A stretch of 64,000 nucleotides of DNA from Nocardia sp. CC227C (GTDB lineage: Bacteria; Actinomycetota; Actinomycetes; Mycobacteriales; Mycobacteriaceae). Below, piece by piece: positions 44,001 through 52,748 of the stretch (position 1 is the first letter of the stretch; the number at the start of each line of letters is the position of its first letter). Location of the stretch: assembly GCF_030767025.1 (NCBI RefSeq), contig NZ_JASITE010000001.1, positions 372,001-436,000 on the forward strand. The letters run 5' to 3'. The position numbers were made by a program, and so were the translations under genes. A model generated the notes under the pieces. That model made no database searches and was not told where the DNA came from. It worked only from the letters and a program-made list of their open reading frames with translations.

Positions 44001-44003
44001 GTT

Positions 44004-44023
44004 TCGTAACCTTATCGAGACCT
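44004..44023 (+). promoter_or_regulatory. promoter motif shared by both NlpC/P60 genes
   Basis: TCGTAACCTTATCGAGACCT here matches TCGTAATCTTCCTGAGACCT at 43229-43248 in 16 of 20 positions. The copies end 40 and 60 bp before the respective starts. The GTAAC core resembles MtrA-type sites that control cell-wall hydrolases in mycolata, but this is inference. Confidence 0.5.
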
Positions 44024-44063
44024 ATCTTTCCAACTCGGGGTAAGAGACGGGGACACGCCGACG

Positions 44064-45128
44064 GTGGCAGCGCAGCATCGGACACAGCGAACCAAACGAC
44101 TCGTGGGCGGGGCGCTGACGGTCGGCGTCATAGTCGTCTCCGGTTACGGAGGCGGTGCGGCCACCGCCGACCCGGTCGCCGCCCCCGCCACGGCCGGTGA
44201 GGCCGTCACCACCCTGGTGGATCTGTCACGGCAGTCCGAACAGCTCAATCAGGCCGCGCTCAACGCCCAGGACGACCTCGACGCCAAGATCGCTGCCGCC
44301 GAGGCCGCCGATGCCACGGCCGCGGAGGCCGCCCGGGTTCTCGGCGACGCCCGCGCCGAGATCGAGAAGTACCGGCCGGTCATCGACCGCGCCGCGGCCG
44401 CCGCCTACACCGGCGGCCGCAACAATCAGCTCACCGCGCTGCTGGCCAGCAGCTCACCGCAGCAGCTGCTCGACCAGATGTCCACGCTGGCGCTGGTCGG
44501 CAGCCGCACCGACGCGCAGCTGGGCGAATACAAGAAGGTCAGTGATGCGGCGGCCGCCGCCGAATCCGCCGCCCGCGCCGCCGCCGACGCCGCCAACGCC
44601 GCGCGCGCCCGGGCCGACTCCGTGCGCGCCGACCTCGAGCACAAGCGTTCCGAACTCCAGGGTTCCATCGCGCAGGTCATCGCCGCCTGGGGGCAGCTGT
44701 CGGCCAGCGACAAGTCCGCACTCGCCGGATCCGTGTTCCCGCCCGGCTTCGACCGCGACACCCTACTGCGCGGGCTGGTGCCCGGCAGCGGCACCAGCGC
44801 GCTGGCCGCCGGGCTCACCCGGGTCGGCGCACCCTATGTCTGGGGTGCGGTCGGTCCCGACCAGTTCGACTGCTCCGGCCTGGTGCAGTGGGCGTTCCGG
44901 CAGGTCGGCAAGAACGTGCCGCGCACCAGCCAGCAGCAGTCGCAGTTCGGCACGCCGGTGTCGCAGGCCGATCTACAGCCCGGGGACGTGGTGTTCTTCT
45001 ACCCTGAGGTGTCACATGTGGGCATCTACGCGGGCAACGGTCTGATGCTGCACGCCTCCACCTTCGGCGTGCCGGTCGCGGTCGCGCCGATGGGCTCCAC
45101 ACCCTTCCATTCGGCGCGACGGTACTGA
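44064..45128 (+). CDS. NlpC/P60 endopeptidase with coiled coil (RipA/RipC type)
   Basis: 354 residues from GTG 44064. Signal peptide, then a long alpha-helical coiled coil (about residues 50-215, Ala/Glu/Arg heptads such as AAESAARAAADAANAARARA), then the catalytic domain with DCSGLVQW, SHVGIYAG and LHAST. The architecture matches secreted division-linked hydrolases of the RipA/Rv2190c type, whose coiled coil blocks the active site or binds FtsEX-like activators. Likely acts at the septum. Confidence 0.92.
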   Translation: MAAQHRTQRTKRLVGGALTVGVIVVSGYGGGAATADPVAAPATAGEAVTTLVDLSRQSEQLNQAALNAQDDLDAKIAAAEAADATAAEAARVLGDARAEIEKYRPVIDRAAAAAYTGGRNNQLTALLASSSPQQLLDQMSTLALVGSRTDAQLGEYKKVSDAAAAAESAARAAADAANAARARADSVRADLEHKRSELQGSIAQVIAAWGQLSASDKSALAGSVFPPGFDRDTLLRGLVPGSGTSALAAGLTRVGAPYVWGAVGPDQFDCSGLVQWAFRQVGKNVPRTSQQQSQFGTPVSQADLQPGDVVFFYPEVSHVGIYAGNGLMLHASTFGVPVAVAPMGSTPFHSARRY

Positions 45129-45299
45129 GCGCGACGGTACTGAGTACGAGGCGGGCATGAACGGTCGGGCGCGGAGCGGGCGGCGGCGTGTGACCACGCG
45201 GCGCTGGCACCCGGAAGGACACGGCATGCGCGGTGTGGCGCGGAGGCAGCAGCGGGGCGACACCACGCAATGCCGCGCTCACGCCCGGAACGGCACCGC

Positions 45300-46313
45300 A
45301 TGAGTACGCTGCGCGGGCTGCGGGGATGGCTGGGTGCGCGTCGGCGCTTCCAGTTCGTCCTGACCGTCGTCATGGTGACGGCGCTGACCGGGACCTGCGG
45401 TGCGCTGCTCCTGCTGCCCACCACGGTGGTGCCGACACTGCGGGCCGGTACGCCGCCCACCGCGACGCCGCAGTCGAGCGTGGTCGCCGATCCGCAGCTG
45501 GAACGGGTGCGGCGGAGTATGGCGTCCTACGGGGAGGTGGTCAGCGAGACCGTCGCCCTCCGGGACGGGCGGGCCGGGATCGTGCTCGGGCATCCGGCGC
45601 AGCGCGCCGCCGTCGACATCCTGGCGGCGGAACTCGACGACGCCACCGCGGCCGTGACCGCGCTGTGGGGCACCGACTGGTCACGCGCTCCCGTGGTGGT
45701 GATCGCCTCCAGCCCGGCGGAGTTCGCCGGACTCACGAACACCGCGGGGGAGGTGCCCGCCGAGGTGGCGGCCGCGACCGTCGCCGATCCGTTCCGGCCC
45801 GGCAGCCGGCCGGCCGGGCAGCGGGTGGTGTTCGGCCCGGAATCCGGGGACCGCCTCGGGCCCGACGGGCTGCGATCGGTGCTGCGGCACGAACTCACCC
45901 ATATCGCCACGCGCGCGGTGACCGCGGACGGGTCCCCGCAGTGGATGGTCGAGGGTTTCGCCGAATACGCGGCGCATCGCGGCGGCGAGCGCGGTGCCGC
46001 CGAGATCGCGCCGACCCTGGCCGCGCGTGCCCGCGCCGGGGAGCTGCCGCGCGAACTGCCCGCGGACGCGGCCTTCGCGCCGAGCGGTGGGCAGGCCGCA
46101 CTCGCCTACGAACAGGCGTGGTCCGCCTGCGCTTTCATTGCCGACGAGTTCGGTGAGCCCGTACTGCTGAACCTGTATCGCTCCCTCGCGACGGGTCCCA
46201 AGGACGTCGCAGCCGTGGACGACATCCTGCGCGACACCCTGGGGACCCCTCGCGAGGGTTTCCTCGCCCGCTGGCGATCGTGGATCGTCACGCGCACGGC
46301 GGCGGGGGCGTAG
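45300..46313 (+). CDS. membrane-anchored zinc metallopeptidase (peptidase MA-like)
   Basis: 337 residues from ATG 45300. One N-terminal membrane helix (FVLTVVMVTALTGTCGALLLL), then an extracytoplasmic domain with zinc motif RHELTHIATR (HExxH) and third ligand Glu likely in WMVEGFAEYAA. This is the gluzincin/peptidase MA pattern. The substrate is unknown. The location beside peptidoglycan hydrolases suggests a role at the envelope. Frames before 45300 give only Arg-rich sequence and are not used. Confidence 0.85.
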   Translation: MSTLRGLRGWLGARRRFQFVLTVVMVTALTGTCGALLLLPTTVVPTLRAGTPPTATPQSSVVADPQLERVRRSMASYGEVVSETVALRDGRAGIVLGHPAQRAAVDILAAELDDATAAVTALWGTDWSRAPVVVIASSPAEFAGLTNTAGEVPAEVAAATVADPFRPGSRPAGQRVVFGPESGDRLGPDGLRSVLRHELTHIATRAVTADGSPQWMVEGFAEYAAHRGGERGAAEIAPTLAARARAGELPRELPADAAFAPSGGQAALAYEQAWSACAFIADEFGEPVLLNLYRSLATGPKDVAAVDDILRDTLGTPREGFLARWRSWIVTRTAAGA

Positions 46314-46316
46314 CGC

Positions 46317-46958
46317 TCACACCTTCGGCCGGGCTGTCAGGAGATGGAACGGCACGGGTGCGCCCGCCAGCGGTGTCTCCCGGACGTCGAATCCCGCCCG
46401 GACGAGCGCCGCTTCCAGGTCCGCCACCGGGCGCAGCCGGAACCCGTACGGCGTGAACGGCATCTTCGCCATGGCGTCCGGGTCGCCGACGCCGACGACC
46501 AGGCGGCCCCGCGGGCGCAGCACCCGGGCCAGCTCGGCGCAGGCGCGGTCCAGGTCCTCCACGAAGTAGAGGGTGTTGACGGTGATGGCCGCATCGAGGC
46601 TGTCGGCGTCGAAGGGCAGGTCGTCGAGTGAGCCCGCGAGCAGGCGCAGCCGACCCGACCCGATCTCGGCGGTATGGCGGGATTTCGCGCGGGTCAGCAT
46701 GTCGGTGGAGATCTCGACGCCGTACACCACCCCGTCGGTCCCGGCGCGCTCGAGCAGCAGCGGCAGTCCGACGCCGCCGCCGAAGCCGATATCGGCCGCG
46801 ACATCGCCCGCCGTCACCTCGGCGGCCTCGACCGCCGCGGCGACCGTGGCCCGGTTACCGCGATTGAGCATGAGAGCCACGACTTTTCCGAGGGGGCCGC
46901 TGGGATGGCCGAGCTGCCCAGCCACGATCGACATCAATCGTCCGGCAAGTGAATTCAT
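46317..46958 (-). CDS. SAM-dependent methyltransferase
   Basis: 213 residues. Class I Rossmann motif VAADIGFGGGVGLPLLLERA (motif I), VEISTDML (II), DSLDAAITVNTLYFVEDLDRA (IV-V) and RPRGRLVVGVGD (post-motif). The substrate is not visible; similar actinobacterial proteins are labelled UbiE/COQ5-like, and menaquinone or lipid methylation would be guesses. It converges with the metallopeptidase gene (3-bp gap) and is divergent from pimB'. Confidence 0.88.
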   Translation of the reverse strand: MNSLAGRLMSIVAGQLGHPSGPLGKVVALMLNRGNRATVAAAVEAAEVTAGDVAADIGFGGGVGLPLLLERAGTDGVVYGVEISTDMLTRAKSRHTAEIGSGRLRLLAGSLDDLPFDADSLDAAITVNTLYFVEDLDRACAELARVLRPRGRLVVGVGDPDAMAKMPFTPYGFRLRPVADLEAALVRAGFDVRETPLAGAPVPFHLLTARPKV

Positions 46959-47013
46959 GCTCAGGCAGCCTATGCGTCGGGGCCGGTCCCGTCATCGGCG
47001 GTGCGCGCGCATA

Positions 47014-47041
47014 TATGCATACGACACCTATGCATACGACA
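47014..47041. repeat. 15-bp-spaced direct repeat in the pimB upstream region
   Basis: TATGCATACGACA occurs twice, at 47014-47026 and 47029-47041, 15 bp apart. Each contains the palindrome TATGCATA. It is an AT-rich island in GC-rich DNA between the divergent methyltransferase and pimB' genes and may be an operator. Confidence 0.65.
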
Positions 47042-47101
47042 TCGCGTGATCGGTGGGCGGTGCGGACCGGGCGGCTGGGGCCGGTGCAGTAGTTTGAGGG
47101 C

Positions 47102-48268
47102 ATGGGGCGAACTCTCCTGGTTACCAATGATTTCCCGCCGCGGCCGGGCGGCATCCAGTCGTACCTGCACGCGCTCGCCCTCCAGCTGCCCGCGGACGAA
47201 CTGGTGGTGTACGCGCCGCGCTGGCGGGGCGACAGCCACTGGAAATTCGACGCGCAGCAGCCGTTCCAGGTGGTGCGGCATCCCACCACGCTCATGCTGC
47301 CCTCTCCGCTGGTGCTGCGGCGCACCCGCAAATTGTTGCGCGACGAGCAGTGCGACAGCGTGTGGTTCGGGGCGGCCGCGCCGCTGGCGCTGCTCTCGCC
47401 CCTGCTGCGGCGCGCGGGAGCCGAACGCATCGTGGCCTCGACGCACGGGCACGAGGTGGGCTGGTCGATGCTGCCCGGCTCGCGGCAGGCGCTGCGGGTG
47501 ATCGGCGATCACACCGATGTGGTGACCTATGTCAGCAAGTACACGCGGCGGCGGTTCGCGGCGGCCTTCGGGGCGCAGTCGGCGCTGGAGTATCTGCCCC
47601 CCGCCGTGGACTCGGAGACCTTCGCACCCGATCCGGCGGCGCGGGCGGAACTGCGCGCCCGCTACGGCCTGGGCGACCGGCCGACCATTCTGTGCCTGTC
47701 CCGGCTGGTCCCGCGCAAGGGTCAGGATGTGCTCATCCTGGCCATGCGCTGGATCAAGGAGCGGATCGACGGCGCGGTGCTGGTCATCGCGGGCAGCGGC
47801 CCGTACGAGCAGAAGCTGCGGGCCCTCGCGCAGGCCATGGGCGTGGCCGATGACGTGGTCTTCACCGGCCGGGTGCCGTCGGCCGAACTGGCCGCCCACC
47901 ACACCATCGGCGATGTGTTCGCCATGCCCTGCCGCACTCGCGGATTCGGCCTGGACGTGGAAGGACTGGGCATCGTCTTCCTGGAGGCGTCCGCGTCCGG
48001 GGTGCCGGTGGTGGCGGGCGATTCGGGCGGGGCCCCCGAAACGGTGCGTGAGGGCGAGACCGGCAAGGTGGTCAAGGGCGGCGATCCGGTGGCCGTGGCC
48101 GACGCCATCGTCGAGATCCTCGCCGACCGCGACGCGGCCGCCGCCATGGGGGCGGCCGGTCGAGCCTGGGTGCAACGGCAATGGCGCTGGGACGCCATGG
48201 GCGCCCGGCTTCGCCACCTGCTGGACCCCGCACCGCACCCGGTCCGCCCCGGCCCCACGCTCGACTGA
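47102..48268 (+). CDS. pimB: GDP-mannose-dependent mannosyltransferase (PimB')
   Basis: 388 residues. GT-B glycosyltransferase family 4 protein. N-terminal TLLVTNDFPPRPGGIQSYLH and C-terminal donor site with SRLVPRKGQDVLI, FGLDVEGLGIVFLEASASG and PVVAGDSGGAPETV. It matches PimB' (Rv2188c), which adds the second mannose to phosphatidylinositol monomannoside on the way to LM and LAM. Peripheral at the inner face of the membrane. The downstream SRPBCC and ArsA-like genes follow in the same order in M. tuberculosis. Confidence 0.92.
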   Translation: MGRTLLVTNDFPPRPGGIQSYLHALALQLPADELVVYAPRWRGDSHWKFDAQQPFQVVRHPTTLMLPSPLVLRRTRKLLRDEQCDSVWFGAAAPLALLSPLLRRAGAERIVASTHGHEVGWSMLPGSRQALRVIGDHTDVVTYVSKYTRRRFAAAFGAQSALEYLPPAVDSETFAPDPAARAELRARYGLGDRPTILCLSRLVPRKGQDVLILAMRWIKERIDGAVLVIAGSGPYEQKLRALAQAMGVADDVVFTGRVPSAELAAHHTIGDVFAMPCRTRGFGLDVEGLGIVFLEASASGVPVVAGDSGGAPETVREGETGKVVKGGDPVAVADAIVEILADRDAAAAMGAAGRAWVQRQWRWDAMGARLRHLLDPAPHPVRPGPTLD

Positions 48269-48404
48269 TCCCGCGCCCGAGACTCGCGGGCCCGGCCGGT
48301 GGTGCCCGGACTCGCGGCGCGGTCTGGTTCCGGCGAGCGCGGCGGGTCGCGAACGGCCGGAGCGGAGCGACGGTGATCGGGCCCGGTCCGCTAGGCTCAG
48401 CCGC

Positions 48405-48791
48405 GTGAGCAGTATCCAGGTTGCCGACCAGACGTTCGTCGCAGCGCCCGGGGCGGCGGTGGGCGAGCTGCTGGCCGATCGCGCCCGCTGGCGCCACTGG
48501 TGGCCCGACCTCACGCTCGAGGTGCGAGAAGATCGGGGCGAGAAGGGGATTCGCTGGACCGTCAAGGGGCCGCTGACCGGCACCATGGAGGTGTGGTTGG
48601 AGGAGATGCTCGACGGCGTCATCCTGCACTATTTCCTGCATGCCGAACCGCCGGGCGCGGACGGCCTGTCGGCGCGAGATCTGATGTCCCGCAATCGGGC
48701 GCGCCGGGTCGCCGGGAAACGGATGGCGTTCGAGATCAAGGCGCGACTGGAGGCCGGACGTCCGGCCGGTGTCGCTCCCGCACCCCGCTGA
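48405..48791 (+). CDS. SRPBCC family protein (Rv2186c-like)
   Basis: 128 residues from GTG 48405. It starts SSIQVADQTFVAAPGAAVGE and has the helix-grip pattern ADRARWRHWWPDLTLEVRED, KGIRWTVKGPLTGTMEVWLE and a C-terminal helix MSRNRARRVAGKRMAFEIK. This is a lipid-binding START-like cavity. Length and position match Rv2186c. The following gene is a second SRPBCC protein, 47 bp on. The ligand is unknown. Confidence 0.85.
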   Translation: MSSIQVADQTFVAAPGAAVGELLADRARWRHWWPDLTLEVREDRGEKGIRWTVKGPLTGTMEVWLEEMLDGVILHYFLHAEPPGADGLSARDLMSRNRARRVAGKRMAFEIKARLEAGRPAGVAPAPR

Positions 48792-48838
48792 CACCTTCGC
48801 CAACCACCGTCGTCGCTGGAAAGGAAGCGTTGCCCGAT

Positions 48839-49276
48839 ATGGCCGACCGGACGCAGAGGTCGATCGTCATCGACGCCCCGTCGGATCGGGTGATGGCCGT
48901 CATCGCCGACCTGGAGTCCTATCCGGAATGGGTGGCCGCGGCGCGTGCGGTCGACATCCTGGAGAAGGGGTCCGACGGCCGTGCCCGCACCGCCCGCTTC
49001 GTCCTGGACGCGGGCGTCGTGAAGGACACCTACACCCTCGCCTACCGCTGGCGGCCGGACGGCAAGGCGGTGAGCTGGACGCTGGTCAGCGGTGACCTGC
49101 AGAAAGCGCAGGACGGCACCTACGAGCTGATTGATCTGCCCGACGGCGGTACCCAGGTGGTGTACGAGCTGACGGTGGATCTGAACATCCCGATGATCGG
49201 CATGTTCAAACGCAAGGCCGAGAAGGTCATCACCGATACGGCATTGAAGGAACTCAAGAAACGGGTCGAAGGCTGA
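48839..49276 (+). CDS. SRPBCC family protein (Rv2185c/TB16.3-like)
   Basis: 145 residues. MADRTQRSIVIDAPSDRVMA and the C-terminal IPMIGMFKRKAEKVITDTAL / KELKKRVEG match the mycobacterial Rv2185c pattern almost directly. It is a START-like hydrophobic-ligand-binding fold. ATG 48839 follows GGAAAGGAAG by 12 bp; TTG 48830 would add three residues. It sits between Rv2186c-like and ArsA-like genes and may act with them in lipid handling. Confidence 0.9.
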   Translation: MADRTQRSIVIDAPSDRVMAVIADLESYPEWVAAARAVDILEKGSDGRARTARFVLDAGVVKDTYTLAYRWRPDGKAVSWTLVSGDLQKAQDGTYELIDLPDGGTQVVYELTVDLNIPMIGMFKRKAEKVITDTALKELKKRVEG

Positions 49277-49314
49277 CCGCGAGCAGGACCAGGCCGACCC
49301 CATCGACCACCCGG

Positions 49315-50673
49315 GTGGAACTGTTCGTCGGCAAGGGCGGGGTGGGCAAGACGACGCTGGCCTGTGCGACCGCCATGGCGTACGCGCGCGCCGGGCAGCG
49401 CGTGCTGCTCGCCTCCCTGGATCAGGCGCATTCGCTCGGTGACGCGCTGGGGGTGCGCATCGCGCACGATCCCGGCACCGTGCCGGGGGTGCTGACGGTG
49501 CGGCCGGGCCTCGATGTGATCGAGGTGGATTCCCTTGCGCTGCTGGAGGATCGGTTCCGCGAGGTGTTGCGGATGCTGTCCGGCGGCGGACACGACCACG
49601 GTATCGACATCGGCGCGCTCGACCCCGCCGAGCTGACCGGACTGCCCGGCGTGCAGGAACTGCTGGCGCTGTTGGAGATCGCGCAGTTCGCGGACGACGA
49701 GGACTGGGACGTGGTCGTGGTGGATTGCCCGCCGTCGGCCGATATGTTGCGCATCGTCACCGCGCCCGACACCCTGCTCGGCTATCTCGAGCGGGTGTGG
49801 CCCGCACACACTCGGACATTGACCGCCATCGGCGCGGATCTGCGGCGCGCGGTGCTGGCCACCACGGTGGAGCGGATCGCCGGCGCGGTGTCGGGTGTGC
49901 GCGATCTGCTCGCCGACCGCGAACGCACCGGGCTGCGCCTGGTGACCGCCGCCGAGCGGGTGGCGGTCGCGGAGTCGGCGCGGGTGCGCTCGGCGGCGGC
50001 GCTGCTCGGCCTGCGGCTGGACGCGATCCTGGTGAACAAGGTGCTGCCCCCGATGCCGCCACCGGGCGGGGCGGAGCCGGTTCCGGATGGATTCGCATCA
50101 CCGTCCGCCGGGGCGGAGCCGGTGCGGGGTGGATCCGAACCGCCGTCGGCAGGGGCGGGTTCGCCCGGCGGGCCGCCGCATCCGGCGGTGCAGTGGTACT
50201 TCAACCGCCGTGCCGAGCAGTTGGAGGTGGTCGCGGAGCTGCGGCAGCGCGTGTCGCCGACACCGGTCACGGTGGTGGGGCACGCCGGTGCCGAACCGGT
50301 GGGCCTCTCGGCACTGTCGGCCATGTCCTTCGACGTCGGTGCGAGTGGCGGCTGGGTCGGATCCGAACCGGTCCCTATGCTGGGATCGGAAGTTGACGGT
50401 GTGCCCGCTGTCACCGGCGAGCCCATGGTGCGGCTGGAATCGGGGGCCGGCGTGCGGTCGGTGTACGCGATGCGCATGCACCTACCGGTGGTCGATCCGT
50501 CGACCCTGCGCCTGGGACGAGTGGAGGACGATTTGATCGTGGGAGCGGACGGGGTTCGGCGTCGCCTGCGCCTTGCCCCGGTGTTGCGGCGGTGCACGGT
50601 CTCCGACGCCGAACTCGATGGCGAGCACCTCATCGTCCGATTCCGACCCGACCCTCAGGTATGGCCGATATGA
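49315..50673 (+). CDS. ArsA/Get3-like ATPase (Rv2184c-like)
   Basis: 452 residues from GTG 49315. Deviant Walker A FVGKGGVGKTTLACA at the N-terminus, switch motif VVVVDCPPSADMLRIV, and LAS LDQAHSLGDALG. This is the SIMIBI P-loop family used for arsenite export or membrane-protein targeting; in mycolata no arsenic genes accompany it. A low-complexity insert (about residues 245-285, rich in G, A, P, E, S) interrupts the domain, and the C-terminus adds a beta-rich segment. Its stop overlaps the next start (ATGA). Confidence 0.88.
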   Translation: MELFVGKGGVGKTTLACATAMAYARAGQRVLLASLDQAHSLGDALGVRIAHDPGTVPGVLTVRPGLDVIEVDSLALLEDRFREVLRMLSGGGHDHGIDIGALDPAELTGLPGVQELLALLEIAQFADDEDWDVVVVDCPPSADMLRIVTAPDTLLGYLERVWPAHTRTLTAIGADLRRAVLATTVERIAGAVSGVRDLLADRERTGLRLVTAAERVAVAESARVRSAAALLGLRLDAILVNKVLPPMPPPGGAEPVPDGFASPSAGAEPVRGGSEPPSAGAGSPGGPPHPAVQWYFNRRAEQLEVVAELRQRVSPTPVTVVGHAGAEPVGLSALSAMSFDVGASGGWVGSEPVPMLGSEVDGVPAVTGEPMVRLESGAGVRSVYAMRMHLPVVDPSTLRLGRVEDDLIVGADGVRRRLRLAPVLRRCTVSDAELDGEHLIVRFRPDPQVWPI

Positions 50674-51494
50674 GCGACCAGCACACCCGCGACCACCACG
50701 GCGCGAGCGAGGAGAACCTCGCCGAATTCGCCGCCGAACTCCGTCTGCTGGCCGAGGCCGTGCTGGAACGCGTCGAGCCCGTACTCCGTAAGACGGCCGC
50801 CGACGGCCGCGCCGAATGGTCCAGCTGCGCCTGGTGTCCCGTCTGCGCCGCCGCGGCCCTGCTCCGGGGCGAACACCACGATGTGGTGGCCGCCATCGCC
50901 GACCACGGCACCGCCCTGGTGACGGTGCTGCGCGAGGCCCTGGCCGGGGTGCCGGTGGAACCGATCATCCCGCCGGAGGCTGATCCGGACTCGCCGGAAT
51001 ACGCTGCGGCGCATCAGCATTCGTGGAACGAGCACGGGGCGGGGTCGGCGGGCGGCGCGGCGGCCGGTGGGCGGCGCGCGAGTTACCCGGGTGCGGCCGC
51101 CGAGTCGGGGCCGCAGGACCGGGCGAGCGGTCCCGGCGCTGATCCCGGTGTGCCGGAACCGGATTCCGCGAGCGGGCCGGACGCGGCGACCGGGCCGGAT
51201 GCGTTCGCCGGGTCCGGCGCGGCGCTTGGGCCCGACGCGGGGAGCGGGCCGGACGCGGGGAGGGGCCCCGGCGCGGCACGGGGCGGCTTCTGGACCGGCG
51301 GGGACGCACCACGATTCGCCGGTGAGGCAGGGCGCGAAGGCGTCGGGCGCGGGCAGGGTACGGGAAGCGGTGCGCCGTCGGCGGGCCGCGGTGGAGCGGG
51401 CGCTGGGCGCGGGGTACGGGGCACCGGACGTGAGGGGGCGGCGCGGTCCGGCTATGTTCCTATCTCCGTGACCATCAAGCCCCCTACGACATGA
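50670..51494 (+). CDS. Rv2183c-like hypothetical protein with Gly/Pro/Ala-rich tail
   Basis: 274 residues, start coupled to the ArsA-like gene. The first 110 residues are conserved-looking: a helix LAEFAAELRLLAEAVLERVE and a cysteine cluster SSCAWCPVCAAAALLRGEHH that may bind a metal. The remaining 160 residues are low-complexity with GPDA/GSGP repeats, probably disordered. Function unknown. It overlaps the ROK kinase gene by 4 bp, so four genes (from the second SRPBCC) appear to be one transcript. Confidence 0.75.
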   Translation: MSDQHTRDHHGASEENLAEFAAELRLLAEAVLERVEPVLRKTAADGRAEWSSCAWCPVCAAAALLRGEHHDVVAAIADHGTALVTVLREALAGVPVEPIIPPEADPDSPEYAAAHQHSWNEHGAGSAGGAAAGGRRASYPGAAAESGPQDRASGPGADPGVPEPDSASGPDAATGPDAFAGSGAALGPDAGSGPDAGRGPGAARGGFWTGGDAPRFAGEAGREGVGRGQGTGSGAPSAGRGGAGAGRGVRGTGREGAARSGYVPISVTIKPPTT

Positions 51495-52504
51495 CGGCCG
51501 CCATGGGGCAGCCGCTGACCGTCGGCGTGGATGTCGGCGGAACGAATATTCGCGCGTCCGTGGTGGACGGCGCGGGCGAGGTACTGGATACCGTGACCGC
51601 GCCGACGCCGCAGTCGGCGCGGGCGCTGGAGGACGGACTGGCGCGGGCGGTGCGCGAACTGTGCGCGCGCCACCGCATCGGCGCGGTCGGTCTGGCGGTG
51701 GCCGGATTCGTGGACGAGGACCGGGCCACGGTGCGGTTCGCGCCGCATCTGCCGTGGGAGGACGCACCCGTCGCCACCCGGCTCACCGACCGGCTCGGCC
51801 TGCCGGTGATCCTGGAACACGACGCCAATTCCGCCATGTGGGCCGAGTACCGGTTCGGCGCGGCCGCGGGCGGCCACAACGTGGTGCTGGTGGCGATCGG
51901 CACCGGGATAGGAGCCGCGCTGCTGGTCGGCGGCCAGCTGTATCGCGGAAGCTACGGTGTGGCACCGGAACTCGGCCACGTGCAGGTGGTGCCCAACGGC
52001 CGCGCCTGCGCCTGCGGCAAACGCGGCTGCTGGGAACGGTATTGCAGCGGCACCGCACTGGTCGACACGGCCCTGGAGCTGCTGGCCACCGATCCGCGGC
52101 GCTCCACCCTGCTGGCCCGCGAGGTGCACCGCGACCCGGATTCGCTGACCGGCCGCCGGGTGGCGGGCGCGGCGCAGGACGGCGACCCGGTGGCGCTGGA
52201 CGTGATGGCGGACTTCGCGCGTTGGCTGGGGCTCGGGCTGGCCGCCGTCAGCGATATCTTCGATCCGGACCTCATCGTCATCGCGGGCGGGGTGAGCACG
52301 TCGGCCACGCTGTTCCTCGACGATGCCCGGGAGCACTACGCCCAGTCCATCACCGGCGCGAAGCACCGGCGGCTGGCCCGCATCCGCACCGCCCAGCTCG
52401 GTGAGGCGGCGGGCATGATCGGCGCGGCCGAACTCGCCCGAGCCGCCCTGGTGGAGAACGTGGAGAACCCGGACGCGGTGTCGGCGGGCAAACCGCCCTG
52501 CTGA
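51491..52504 (+). CDS. ROK-family sugar kinase (glucokinase type)
   Basis: 337 residues. VGVDVGGTNIRASVVD (phosphate 1), VILEHDANSAMWAEYRFGAA (catalytic Asp), VLVAIGTGIGAALLVGG and the zinc site HVQVVPNGRACACGKRGCWE with CxCGxxGCxE. These are all diagnostic of ROK glucokinases, which phosphorylate glucose with ATP. Polyphosphate use is not predicted. Its ATG lies in the stop of the previous gene. Confidence 0.93.
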   Translation: MTAAMGQPLTVGVDVGGTNIRASVVDGAGEVLDTVTAPTPQSARALEDGLARAVRELCARHRIGAVGLAVAGFVDEDRATVRFAPHLPWEDAPVATRLTDRLGLPVILEHDANSAMWAEYRFGAAAGGHNVVLVAIGTGIGAALLVGGQLYRGSYGVAPELGHVQVVPNGRACACGKRGCWERYCSGTALVDTALELLATDPRRSTLLAREVHRDPDSLTGRRVAGAAQDGDPVALDVMADFARWLGLGLAAVSDIFDPDLIVIAGGVSTSATLFLDDAREHYAQSITGAKHRRLARIRTAQLGEAAGMIGAAELARAALVENVENPDAVSAGKPPC

Positions 52505-52748
52505 CCGATGCGCATATCACCGCCGCGGCGGGGTATGCCGAAGACGTTGCGGGTCGCGGGGTCTCGCCGCGGCCGCGACGGCGGCTTCGAATCGTGGGCT
52601 GCTGCCAGCATGTTCGGTATGTGTGCCAACCGTGTGAAAACTGCCGCCGGGGTTGGTTACGCCGAGGTCTCGGCGGTAGAGTCGGCAACTGACGGTGGTG
52701 CCCGCAATGAGGCCGGTCCCGATCAGGAAAATCAGGGGAAAGGACGCG

